Of a stretch of 64,000 bases of DNA, positions 1 through 11,354 are shown one piece after another; within the stretch, counting starts at the first letter, position 1; each line of letters starts with the position of its first letter. The notes below the pieces were generated by a model. The model was not told where the DNA came from. It saw only the letters and a program-made list of their open reading frames with translations, and made no database searches. The translations under genes and the position numbers were made by a program. Source of the DNA: Gari tellinella (Eukaryota; Mollusca; Bivalvia; Cardiida; Psammobiidae); the NCBI GenBank assembly GCA_922989275.2, contig OV277871.1:66237848-66301847 (forward strand). The letters run 5' to 3'.

Positions 1-320
1 TAGATGTCTTAAACAGGCTAGCAATCACCATATTATTTGATCTATCGTTGATGATGTGTTTTACTTTGCACAATGAATAATCAACAGTTTAGTCAATCAT
101 AGGACATTGACAAAATACAGACACTGCACAATTAAGCAATTTTAATTACATGTAGTGACAGATGTAATCTCTATTGACTAAATTTTCACCATGTATTCTC
201 TAACAGAATAAAAATAGATCTAGATCTAAAAAAAACAACATAAGTTCAGTATGCAATCAACAGTAACTTAGTTCAATGGTCGGAATAATGAAAATCATTA
301 TTCTGATTATTTAAGATTCT
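1..320. other. AT-rich stretch without a gene
   Basis: No open frame longer than about 60 codons, no tRNA-like boxes and no terminal inverted repeats were seen. It precedes the first hairpin element. Confidence 0.5.
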
Positions 321-686
321 AATTAAGAAATAATAAATTCATACCAGTGTTCTATCGTGCACTCGAACACTGGTAGGAGTTGAGATGCGTAGTAATTTAA
401 TCACGAGGCCTTTAGGCCGAGTGATTTAATTACAAGCATCTCAACGACTACCAGTGTTCGATTGCACGATAGAACACTGGTATTGATTTATTATTTCGAT
501 TCTAACACATAATTTAACCTAAATTTGCACCGAAGCAAAGGCGCTACATTTCTTGGCGTACGCATTTTCGAAGCCAAATGACGTCACGTTAGAACGTTTA
601 GCGCGTGAGTGTTCTACTGAAAATTCGTACACTGAGACGGTCCTTCTTCGCTTATATAGTGGTGTGGGCGAGGTGTGTTAGAATAA
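321..686 (+). mobile_element. Hairpin-plus-tail element H1
   Basis: The left half (about 325-500) is a long imperfect palindrome. Its arms pair around a GGCC-rich loop near 408-420, and one arm carries CCAGTGTTCTATCGTGC. After the hairpin comes a roughly 190-bp tail bounded by inverted copies of ATTCTAACAC (about 500) and GTGTTAGAAT (about 675). The layout, hairpin then tail closed by a short inverted repeat, recurs at 4259-4856, 32040-32400 and 40679-41423. No coding capacity is visible, so it is probably non-autonomous. The transposition class is unknown. Confidence 0.6.
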
Positions 687-1022
687 ACAACAGATTTAAT
701 CTTGATATAGTGTTTTTAGATTTTCAGTTTATTCTTTTTCCATTTCAAATTATTGCATCCGGTATTCTCATTTTAACAAATTCCCCGGTATCGGATTGAC
801 ATGGTGCCCGTCTACATACATCAAACCTCGGACCCAAACCAATGCTAAATAGGTTATCCAATGGTTGAGCGCGACTAAATGACTTAGTTGTCTGGGAGTA
901 TGCCCCTCGCTCTCAACCATGATCTTACCTATACATCAATCAAACTTTTTCAGCAGAGCTGTATGGTTTCTATTTAGACCTATCATTTGCCATTTCTATT
1001 TAGACCTATAATTTGCAAATTA
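687..1022. other. Non-genic flank of duplication copy A
   Basis: Unique sequence with one inverted repeat at about 862-919 (arms ATGGTTGAGCG and CGCTCTCAACCAT). No gene is seen. The segmental duplication begins at 1023. Confidence 0.45.
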
Positions 1023-1639
1023 TCAACCAATGATAACTGGTCAGAAATCTAGGTTGAAAGTCACATGTTTAAAACTGAATGGGCTGATTGGATATGGGGA
1101 CAGACTGATCTATTGTAACCATTTAAAAAATTTACTGGAGATGAATTGTTAGTGGAAAATAATAGACACAGTTTGCAATTGCTATGACAGCATGTTTCTA
1201 TTTTTAGATATGACATATTTATTCTAAGAAACTCCATTCATGAATGAAGAGTGATAGAACAGTAGATTTATGCAAGAATCTTATGAGCAGCAGGATACGG
1301 TTTAAATTATATTTTGGTAATTCTGTAGAGGATACACTTTTAGTAGCTATATTTTACATGAAAATAACTGTAATTGCATGTTTTGCTTTTCAATCCAAGG
1401 TATAACAACTCTTTGAAATCTCAATTTTACACATTTTTCACACCCATATACAGCATTACTTCCAAAACGCTCTCCGCGGAATTTCTTTTTTTTAAGATAT
1501 TTCTTGTTTCAATTAACATGTTTATATGACATTGAGGATAAAGTACTAAATACATTTCCTAACCTACCCTCGGGATAACCCTTTGGGAGGCTATTTACTT
1601 GTAATAAACATGATTTTTATGCATACCTGTATTACTGTG

Positions 1640-1857
1640 AATCATTGAGGGTTTCATGTAAGGCTCGACAGTTAAATTTGATAGTTTGGGTAGTAAAACC
1701 CATTGAAAAAACCCTTGAAGGTGAGTATGTCCGGGCCTCTCTAGACAACTTGAGATTGGTGACATTGGCTGGGCACACTTTATTCCTTCTTTACAACTAC
1801 TTTCATGCCTATCGAGGACTATGGGGGAGTAGTTCATCAAAGGACTGAGGAAATGTC
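1640..1857 (+). repeat. Dispersed repeat with a variable poly-G tract
   Basis: The sequence contains G5 near 1813 followed by a conserved TCATCAAAGGACTGAGG. The copy-B counterpart (41520-41742) has a G14 tract at this point. A diverged copy lies in the opposite orientation at 60165-60400 with a poly-C run. Open frames of 60-80 codons here are not conserved and look non-coding. Confidence 0.6.
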
Positions 1858-1861
1858 TTAA

Positions 1862-2104
1862 CCCTTACCCACATAGCATATCTCTTGTATTGAATATAGG
1901 TGTCCACTTAAAGCAGGTTGAAAGTAAAGCAGAATGCGCTTTAAGCGCATTCTGCTTTACTTTCAGCCTGCTTTCAGCTATCATCTGCTAGAATATAGAA
2001 AATATTTTGTATTATACATGTTTATGAATGTATAAATTGGAACTATTTTCTTCAGGGCAAGAATAAACTGAATGCGCTAAAAGGCGCTTCTATGGGGGAA
2101 AGGG
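1862..2104. mobile_element. M2 MITE (TTAA target), GCATTCTGC core
   Basis: It is flanked by TTAA on both sides (1858-1861, 2105-2108). The ends begin CCCTTA and close with AAGGG. The middle (about 1907-1977) is a near-perfect palindrome around GCGCTTTAAGCGC. TTAA targets with C-rich ends point to piggyBac-type mobilisation. The same insertion is at 41747-41989, so it predates the segmental duplication. Confidence 0.8.
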
Positions 2105-2108
2105 TTAA

Positions 2109-4257
2109 ACCCGTTCTGGTGCAATACTATCGTCTGCTCAGCTGCCGGGTGAATAGGCCTTTGATCCGGATCCATATTTTAGCAATGCATGCGCAACGTT
2201 TTCTTATCTCTTAGTACGAAATTTTGAAGACTAAGTATTTAAGACACAATATCTCATGAAATCCCGAACGCTTAATTATTTACTCGAGTGAAATTTTGTA
2301 TTGGTTTGCTCTCTGATTGGCTGAAATAGAATGTCGAACATTAAACGAAGGAACATTATAATTGTTTTGTCAAATAGTCTGGAAATTGATAAGACTATGA
2401 TTCTATAAATAATTATCATTAAGCGATTTTAGTAAATGACAGAAACGAAAGTAGTAGTGCCGTAAGCTTTAAAAACATACTGGCTCCGTAGGTTTAAAAA
2501 CATTTTCAAAGCATGGTATCAAAATTGATAACATATAGTCGTTTAGATTAAATTATTCATTTATTTAAGGTTTTACTTCAATAGGTAGAAATAGTTTAGT
2601 TTAACCACAGACGTTGAAAGTTTTGAGTGGAGATTAGATAATAACCTAGCTTTAAACGTTGAAATACTTTAGCGACCTTGAGTTTTTGCGACTCGACCTT
2701 GTTGTTTCTGCTGAGGTTTATAGTCCCGCATAAGCTTCATCAGATGCGTCATCCCATTGTGTCAGGTTTACCGCGACTCGACCGTATTTAATTAGATCAT
2801 TTTATAATATCGAAACTAGCATATAAACTGACCCCGATTTCCAAGATCAATATGGACTTCCTAGAAATCATAACTGATTAAGTTTTATTTTGCAATGATA
2901 TAGCACGAGTATGCCAACTCAAGATAAATGATATCATAAAATAGGTTAATGTTGTTTTATAAAGCTCATCGGCTTCAAACTGGTTGTCAAATTATGTTTA
3001 CAGGTTTAAGTGCTGTGATGTTTTACCCTTTCACTCTCAATGGCGACATAAAACGCGTGTGCACACAGCTTGGGTCGTGATCAGATGCCATGTGTCAAAC
3101 ACTTCCAAATGCCATCAAGTCTGCGATTGTAGCATACGAATGCTTAAAGTTTAAAATGCACTTTGCTTGATTTTAGTGTGCTTTATTTTTCAATATACAG
3201 TATAGCTCACTTATAACGAAGTCCTCTGTCTATATGTCCGTCTGTCAACAACGACTTGTAAACGGCTTCTTGAAACCAGTAGCCCCAGTGTTACCAAATT
3301 TTGTCAGATATATACTGTTGGGTTAAGCTTCAAACGCTAATACAAAGTGGGTTAGGTAAATGGGCTTGTTGTCATGGCAATTTCTAGAAAAAGTATTTTT
3401 CAGTGGCATGACATTGATAACGTCAGACTTGAATATCGGTCATGTCGGGACATAAGGTAGGTCACATCGCAGAAAAAAAACTGTTGACCACTATTTGGGC
3501 TATATTTGGGCTATATTGTTTGTCTAATCTTCTTGAAACTTGATTAGAATGACCATCTTTAAAAATAAAGCTAGGCAATGTGAGAATATCGGTTACGTTG
3601 GAGATTTAAAAGGAAGTCGGTATGTGAAAACATAGAAACTGTTTCTAAATAATGTAGGGGCTATATTTGTAGCCGAAAATTCATACAACTTTCGCAAAAT
3701 AATCACTTTGACCAAATATGGATTATGTGTAGTAATATGGATAAGTTGGGGTCTAAAAGTGTGTCTGTAGGTCAAACCATAGGAAAACTGCAGTGTACTC
3801 AACGGCCCATTTTGTTTAACTTAAGTTCATGAGACTGGCACAAAATGATCACCTTGAAAAATCTAGGTCAATTATGAATATGGGTATCACATATCACAGT
3901 TGGTCAAGTGTTAGAAAATATTTCTGGAGTAAACTTTGTGTACAGCTCTATTTTCTTATTTCTTTGATGAGTACGTCAGGGCATCATGGTCCTCTTGTTC
4001 GTATTGAGACAAATATGATTTCTTTTATATCAGAAGTGTCTCTGTGCATGTAACATACATTACATGCTTTTCTAATATTTCTTCTCGTGTAAATGGTATA
4101 TATTTACTAAATGTAAAGTAATATGGTTGGTTAAAAGGAATGAATGGTATAATTTTATTATGTTATCATGTATATGTATTATTAGATAGCTGAAATGATT
4201 TTATTGGGCTGTTGGGCTGTTTTCTTGCTTCTTTATTGTCGTCATTATCATTGTTTA
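2109..4257. other. Non-genic part of copy A
   Basis: No supported gene. An 11-bp direct repeat GCGACTCGACC near 2685 and 2772 flanks about 80 bp that are missing from copy B, a slippage-type deletion there. At about 2961 copy B carries a SINE and A is the empty site. The 3200-3560 portion resembles dispersed bivalve-type intergenic repeat. Short frames on both strands differ between copies by frameshifts. Confidence 0.5.
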
Positions 4258-4258
4258 T

Positions 4259-4856
4259 TTAAGAAATAATCTATGTTCTACCGTTGTGAAACGGTATTTT
4301 AAAACGGTTGGGAGTTGTGGTGCGGAGGAATTGACCACGAAGGCCGAAGGCCTGAGTGGTCAATTCCTGCGCACCACAACGACCGACCGTTGTAAAATAC
4401 AGTTTCACAACGGTAGAACATAGATAATTTCGATTCTAACATGACCAGATTTAAAGAAATTCATTAGAAAGGAAATCAAATTTTCCATACTTATTTCCTC
4501 AGCGGATGAAGTTTTTCGACCGAATAACTTTTTCCGCGGCATTACAAGAATCTAACACCCATAAGCAAATTTACATTTACCGTTCCACAATCTGGCATAG
4601 AACAAACATTACACCAAACAAGACAGAAGAATGAGAAAATTACTGTAACGTTACTGGTTAAGAGTATATGGTCTTTACGGGCTATATGAATAACGAAAGA
4701 AATTTAAAAAACATAACATATGAACGCACGAGGTCACATCATGTCATAGAACCGCGGGAGGAGCGGGGTAGGGAAGAGCGTGGTATAACGTCTCAGGTAT
4801 ACCACGATAGACCTGTTCTTTGTTTATAGAGACGAATTCACGTGTCATGTTAGAAT
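4259..4856 (+). mobile_element. Hairpin-plus-tail element H2 (copy A only)
   Basis: Copy B reads straight through here (about 44350), so this is an insertion after the duplication or a clean loss from B. It starts TTAAGAAATAAT like H1, folds into a long hairpin (4260-4440) with a loop around GAAGGCCGAAGGCC, then has a tail of about 420 bp. The tail lies between ATTCTAACATGAC (about 4434) and GTCATGTTAGAAT (ends 4856). Any target duplication is only 1-2 bp. No coding region is seen. Confidence 0.75.
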
Positions 4857-4897
4857 ATGCGGTTTGGGGCTGATAGTGGGTCATTTTGTCTTCTTTA

Positions 4898-5400
4898 ACC
4901 CTTTTATTGCCAACATGTTCGTGAAATGTTTATCCCTTTACCGTTTCATTGTCGTCTGCTTCAATGTTGTTGCCTGCAATGTTATTTCAAAGTAAAAAAA
5001 TAAGGCATTATACCTGAAGAAATTTCAAAACGAGTGTCAAACAGTTTGAATCCTGATCAGACGCCGATTTACGCGGCGTCTGATCGGGATCAAACAGTTT
5101 GCAAACGCGCCTTTAAACTTAGTTGAGAGCAAAAGTGTATATAATTTGTATAGCTTTTCTGGTTATTCGTGTAGCATATTAACCCTTTTCTCTATAGTCT
5201 ATTCCTAGCTTTGACGGCAGCTGTGAGCTTAAAGCAGGCTAAAAGTAGCCATTCTGCTTTACTTCTATCCTACGCAAAGCTACCATCTGGTACGATATAG
5301 GAAATATTTCTTTTGTTGCACATTTATAGTTGTATAAATCGGAACTATTTCGTTCAGTGGTGAACGTTTTTAAATGCGTAAATACAATCAGTTACGGCGA
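4898..5400. mobile_element. Degraded M2 MITEs with palindromic core
   Basis: TTAA at 4894-4897 is followed by CCCTTTTATTGCC, an M2 end. A damaged palindromic core occupies 5041-5103 (one arm GATCAGACGCCG). A second partial M2 copy with a GCATTCTGC-type core lies at 5178-5385. About 160 bp of it (around 5165-5325) is absent from copy B. Confidence 0.5.
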
Positions 5401-6899
5401 AAGTTTGGATATAGATTAGATGTTGGTTTAGTTAACCAGCGTCTGATTTGAATTCAAAAGTATCCATGTACATGTACACTTAGCTGAAGAAAGATAAGAG
5501 GTATATAAAGAAAACAAACTAAAATAAATATAACAACATTTATCAGCAAAATATAGGTAAAAAATACAACTTGCCATTTACATCCTTGATGTAGAGAATC
5601 GCGTGGCTTCGTTTTGAGCTAACGTTTGGTGATCAATATCAATGTCATGTAGAATCTTATATAACGTTAACACATTCAAACCTAGCGACGAGTAAACTCG
5701 TCATTTATTTACGGTAACCTTAAAGAATACACATGACCTATGCCAACAGTGTATGAGACTATATATAGGAACCCTCTGTTCAGAGTCTGCAGTGTTTATG
5801 ATTTTGAACCCTAAAATGTCCAAAATGGACTAGACTTAATTGAATTTTTTTATTAGAAGTTTTGGGGGAGGGGTTAACAATGGACAATTTAGTGCTTTAT
5901 AGAACACTTAATACATCAACATTAGCTAACTAGCGATATATCACCAGCAATAAGCTTGTTAGAGACATTACAGGCAGGGTCCATGCTTATAAAGCGGTTG
6001 AGTTGAGTCTGAAATAGTTTTCAAGCATTTGATTGGTCAAATTTGAGCCTAGGCTCGAATGCTTGAGAACGCACTCAGACTCAACTCAAAAGCTTAATAA
6101 GCGCTGGGCCAAACTTGAATAGTTCCAGCATCTAACAGAAGTTGTATGGACAACTGTTTATACAGACGGTGTCTTCATATATGATAAACATTCAGAAGTT
6201 CTCTACCTTACGATAGTTATTCACAAACAGTTTGACTCATGATCAGGTTCCAATTTGTTTTCACTCATATTTTTCAGTTAAAATACATTAAATTATATTT
6301 TTAGAAATGGAAGCAGACGACAGCTGTTTACATGGGCGACGTCGTGGCAACAAAGAGGTTAAGTACGTAGAGAACTTCGAAAATTCTTTGAAGGTTTGTT
6401 TTAAAAATTGCCATTGCGGACCTTTAAGACAATTGACAGCTTTATGGCGGAGAAGGTTCGCCAGAGGCTTCTTGTTATTCATTTTACCAACATATAAATC
6501 CCATTATTGTTCATTTGTTGATCAATCAATTTAGGACAATGTCTTACATTTAGTCTGATTATCCCGTTGCTAAATTTGATATTGTCCGTTTCACTAGGAC
6601 TTCGTAACATCGACTTGGCGATGTTGCAATATAACACGTCGCTTTCATGAAGCTTGAGGTCAATGTAATTGCTATGTAAAGGCACACATTTGCACGAAGT
6701 CACGTGGTTCCAAACATTCAAAGCCCAGCAATAATCACATTATACAATAGATCTAGGCATTTTGAACACTCTGAACACAGCAAAAACAGCACAATATATC
6801 ACATGATTTGAATGCCTGTCTTTTCAACAACTGAGAAAACCAGTCAAGCTTGTATTGAGCAACTTTCTATTGAAGAAGCAAGAAAGCAATCAAAGCTTT
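5401..6899. other. Non-genic part of copy A with a fold-back
   Basis: A fold-back at 5999-6088 has arms GTTGAGTTGAGTCTGA and TCAGACTCAACTC. Copy B lacks about 34 bp of its left arm. A half core lies near 6226-6262. Short frames at 6288-6534 and 6479-6721 are not conserved as proteins between the copies. Confidence 0.45.
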
Positions 6900-7137
6900 G
6901 GGCCTGTCTTATGAAAAGTCGTGCGACAAAAGCGGTCGTAATTTGAAATTTGAAATTTTAATTTCTGAAGTCTCCATATAATCCTGTCTTGTAACATCTC
7001 TTTGCAATCGTCTTTTCAAGACAGTTCCAAAAGGATGTCACAAGACAGGATTCGATTGAGAAATCAATAATAATTGAAAATTTTAGAATCTGACTTACGA
7101 CAATATTTGTCGTACGATGTTTCGTAAGACGGGCTCC
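6900..7137. mobile_element. M5 fold-back MITE (GGGCC ends)
   Basis: The ends read GGGCCTGTCTTATGAAAAG and, inverted, GTTTCGTAAGACGGGCTCC. The centre is a palindrome (arms TCCTGTCTTGTAACATCT and GATGTCACAAGACAGGA). The same family occurs at 34548-34792. Present in both duplication copies (about 46224-46453 in B). Confidence 0.65.
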
Positions 7138-7245
7138 TGGTATCTTCTAATTGCAGGATGAATTAAGACAGAAAACTCCAGCTGGTTGGAGCTTTCTGAA
7201 TTATTTTATGCTGCATATACAAACAAATACCAGTTGAAACTCGAT

Positions 7246-7680
7246 ACTTTGAACTCGCGTTAATTCGAAAATACCCATATTGGAAAGTTTAAATGTGGCA
7301 TACGGGCATTTTCTTTCGACTTAAGCGAAACCGACTTATCGAAATATTAAAACCATGAAAAAATGATACGATTGATTTAACCCTTTACCTGATAGCCTAT
7401 TTCTAGTACTTAAGATAGGTGACTACTTAAAGCAGGTTGAAGCTATCATGTGCTATAATATAGAAAATATTCCCTATAATACATTTTCGTTACTGATTAA
7501 AACGGAACTATTTTCTTCAGCGGATGAATAAATCATATCCGCTAAAAAGCGCTTCTATTCGGTAAAGGGTTAAGCGAGTTCGAAGAATCTAGTTTCGAAT
7601 GAATACAAGAAACTATTGAAGATTGCCTAATACAGATTGAATCACCACCTCACTTAAGTCGAACCTCTCTACGATTGAAT
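7246..7680. mobile_element. M4-like MITE interrupted by an M2 MITE
   Basis: The outer parts carry the TCGAA-rich inverted motifs of the M4 family. The middle, 7381-7569, is an M2 element that landed in a TTAA of the older element, so the nesting order is clear. The same nesting is found in copy B. Confidence 0.5.
7381..7569. mobile_element. M2 MITE that lost its palindromic core
   Basis: TTAA flanks lie at 7377-7380 and 7570-7573, with ends CCCTTTACC and GGTAAAGGG. The partner at 46697-46940 has a complete palindrome of about 65 bp (GCAGAATGCGC arms), whereas here AGCAGGTTGAA joins directly to GCTATCATG. This is a hairpin deletion in copy A. Confidence 0.8.
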
Positions 7681-8146
7681 CTTCATAACTTACGTTCGCT
7701 TAAGAATTTTACCATATTTCAAATTAAAAATATGCCTATGCTTTTTGTAACTTTGAAATACGAATATGTTCGTCTTTATCGTGTTTGATATATCAGGATT
7801 TAAAAAAGCGTGTTTATATACATTATAGTGTCTGTAAACCTGAAACATTACAAATTTGATATTTGGAATGCAACTTATATTCATATATTTAATATTCCTT
7901 TTGTGTGTAGTTTGAGTATTTGGATACAGAAGAAAGTGCATGTAAAGTAAAACTCACATTAAATTTTGTAACAAATTTATAGTAGCTTCTGGTTTAATTT
8001 TCGCTAAATTTACTATCATTTGCTGGTAAGTGACCATTATTAGTTTTGATGAGGTATGGTAGGTAAGCAGTGTAAGTTTATCAGTGCTGTAAAAATGTGT
8101 ACTTGTTCTTATTTTAGTTGGATGAGTTGACCAATGGATAGTTTAA

Positions 8147-8389
8147 CCCTTTGAACCCTAGTCCCGCATATAGGCGTTATTTTCAAACAGTGAACATGTG
8201 TATCATACTCTTGTCCTATGCAAACAGTGAAGACCCAGATCAGAGGGCTCCGAAAGGAGCCCTCTGATCAGGGTCTTCATTGTTTGTTATAATGCCAATC
8301 ATTGACAAAAACATACCTTAAAAATTAGAAATGGACTAGACTAAAATGGAAACTGGAATTTTCCATTTAAAGTTTCAGGGAGGAAAGAG
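8147..8389. mobile_element. M2 MITE with GAGGGCTCC core
   Basis: TTAA on both sides (8143-8146, 8390-8393). It begins CCCTTTGAACCC and ends GGAGGAAAGAG. The core at about 8226-8284 is a near-perfect palindrome around GGGCTCCGAAAGGAGCCC. The same element is at 47542-47784 and, inverted, at 33925-34167. Confidence 0.8.
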
Positions 8390-8393
8390 TTAA

Positions 8394-11104
8394 GTGGATA
8401 TGTAATATACAGGTGTCGTTGTCAGTGTGTCTCCGTTAGCCAAGCTGTTCCGATGTGGGATTTGGAACTTTAAATGGTAGACGCTGCATGCAAAATGTGG
8501 CGCTAGCTTTTATGTGGAGAAGAGTACTGGCACTGACCATTTCCTTATATCGCCAAAACCCCTGTGCATTAACCCGAGATGAAATTCTAATTTTCTGCAC
8601 GTAATTTGCGCCATTTTACTCGGCTGTAAGCTAGCTATTTCTCAACGTTGGAGTTGTGAAGACGAGTTGTTTTCGACAGACGCCGTTTTATGTCTTGTAA
8701 TCGGGTTTTGAAGTGCTCTGTATATTTATTATAGAACTTGCTATGGCATTCTTTTAAGCAGTGGAATATATTCTGTTGATATTTAAACTTACTTTATATT
8801 ATGAGTTTTGGGGTTATTGTGTAACCGAAATGGTGTTATGCTAGTGCGTGAAAGGCTACTTAGTACAGTAAGCCTATTAGCCTTTTGCATGTAGGCGATA
8901 TTCTTATTTGGTACTATAGATAGCAAAATAATGGTGTGTACAGGTATTGTTGAAAATGGGTTATGTCTATGAGTTCATTCTAGTCTTCTATATTATGTGT
9001 CAATAGACACTTGTGTGATATGCGTTACCTATGTGCCTTTAAAATATCTTTATCCTGTGTGGAAGAAAAACTTGCCTGTATGACTATAAGTATCCAGTGT
9101 GGAATTAGCATTTGCCCGTGTGGCTACAGAAAACAATTATCCTGTGTGGAATTGACATTTAACGTGTGGCAATAGAAATAACCTGTGTGGAAATGACATT
9201 TGACATTTGCATCAGTGGCTAAGTGACATTTATTTAAAATTATCTATTAGTGCAAAACATGAAGATTTTAAAACGAATTCTTATATCTGTAGGAAAATTG
9301 AGAGATATGTAAAACTTAGTGCGACACTAACTTGACACGTTGGGGCATTAAAACCTAGCACTGTCCTTAAACTGACGGCGTACTAACGATTTGCATAGCA
9401 CATAGTCTGCATGTAGTAAATTAATACCATTACGTTTTTCAATATAAACTGAACCATTCTTCATCTGCATATTAATGTATATTTAACTCCAACCTCTATT
9501 ACCAGATATAATCTTACGTACAATATTGGCCAATGGAGTAAAGAATATTTTTTCCAGGAAGGTGTGGATACTTGTTTCAGCCATATCTTATTAAAGGACA
9601 GTGCGAACCTTGATCAGAAAGCTTCTTTATGGTCTGTATGATCTGGATCTATCTTTCCTGAAAAGGCGTCAATCTACGCTATCAGCAAGAGAAAGATTTT
9701 GTAGTACAATATGCGTGTATTGTTTGCAAAATTGTCACATTCATTTATAATCTACATAACATGTTTCATAAAAATACGATATACAATATAACAATCGAAA
9801 CGAGAGACACAGAAACTCTGCGTCGGCTTTTGATCCAAACTTTTGCAAACATTTTGGATTCAGATCAGACATCATGTAACCTGGCATCTGCTTTCAATCC
9901 AATCTGTTTGACACTTTGGTGATTTGTTTCTGAACGAAAATTCATATATTGTACTCTTTCAATGTAATGGTACAGACAACAAATTCAAAGAGTACAATAA
10001 GGTGAAATTGCTATGAAGCATATTACTTATTGATGTGGCAATTAGTAAGTTTGTCCCTATGTGCTTACGAGCAAGAATAGGATAATTTTTACTTCTTATT
10101 TATGCCTGGATATTACAATAAATGTTCCCGTTATGCTTGCTGGAAGACTGCATTTAAATATACAAGGTTGATCTAGAGACACTGCAATTATCGTTCGTAA
10201 ATGCCTATTATGTGCGTCACTACATGTTAATGGTTTAAACTTCAATACTTTTAAATTTTAATTATATTAATACATTTTTATAATAAAAACGTAAAAAAAT
10301 AATTTAAAACATGATTATAAAAAGAATATGATACATGACTAAATCAAAAGATACAGGGATTATGAAACAACTGAAAATAGCAATTCTGTTCAAATTGTTA
10401 AGCAAGAAAATTTTAACAGATGTCATTTTCTGTTAGTCATCATTTATTTACCATTCCTGGCGCAAATAAAACAAAGCACCCAGCGTTTTGCTTTGCTCAT
10501 CGTAGAATATAACTCTTTCAACCAAACACCATGAATCTGTTTAAAATATACAAATTATATTTGCAAACAGTGTAGACCAAGATCAGAGGGAGGCCTTTCA
10601 TCAGGTTCTACATTGTTTGCTAATTAAAAGCAGTATTTATTAAACTAGACAGAATTCAAGACAGAATTCACAGTAGACTGGTTTATATTTTGATAGATAG
10701 CTAAACGGAGCCACAGGGAAAACTTATAACCAACAAGAGATACTTAGTGTTGAACGATTTAAGTATATTAATTATATGAATATGTAATGAGCTTGTAAAA
10801 AGGTTCGCAAACAATTGTATAATTACTTTACACAAACAAATAAATGAAAAATCATTAAAATACTAAGAGGTCAGCATAATCGATGGGACATATTTTGCAT
10901 AATAACAAAACGATTAAAATTGTACAAAACTGTAAAAACGTTGGTTTGAAGTTACTCCGTTCGTCATAATTATGAAAAGTAATCAATGTGTGATATGGAT
11001 CCAGCCATTTGTTATGCGAATGGTGTAGGTTATGAAAGGGTTAACGTAACACATTAACAAAGTTTCATGGAGTAATGAGCAACTGAGCGAGCATTAAGGG
11101 TTGT
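8394..11104. other. Non-genic part of copy A
   Basis: No gene. It holds a degenerate tandem series of CCTGTGTGGAA-type units (about 9050-9215), a decayed palindromic core (9836-9913), a hairpin with arms ATTGTACTCTTT and AAAGAGTACAAT (about 9949-10000), and a partial GAGGG-type core (10566-10620). Confidence 0.45.
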
Positions 11105-11106
11105 TA

Positions 11107-11352
11107 CAGTGGAGAATCTGTTATTCTTTCCCGTTTAAACACAAACGTACGCAAACGCAAAACACTAAAACGTAGAAAAGTACAACTTTTTGACAATTCT
11201 GATAATTCATCTTTATCTTGGTGGCAAACAGTTTGGAGCCTGATCAGACGCCGGGTTACCCGGCGTCTGATCTGGCTCCAAACTGTTTGCAGCGAAACTA
11301 ATATGTTTAGCGTTAACGCGTTTATTGGGAAAGAATAACGTTTACTCCACTG
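11107..11352. mobile_element. M1 MITE (TA target, CAGTGGAGAA ends)
   Basis: A 246-bp element flanked by TA. It begins CAGTGGAGAATCTG followed by TTATTCTTTCCC and ends with the inverted sequence. The centre (about 11226-11291) is a near-perfect palindrome with arms CAAACAGTTTGGAGCC and GATCAGACGCCGGG. TA target and CAGT ends suit Tc1/mariner-type mobilisation. The same insertion is at 50485-50729. Confidence 0.85.
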
Positions 11353-11354
11353 TA

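Noticed and set aside
3200..3560. Possible coding relic conserved in both copies
   Set aside because: It has frameshifting indels between copies and looks like dispersed intergenic repeat.
11226..11291. Regularly recurring palindromes as a CRISPR array
   Set aside because: The repeats are kilobases apart, lie inside MITEs with target duplications, and the genome is eukaryotic.
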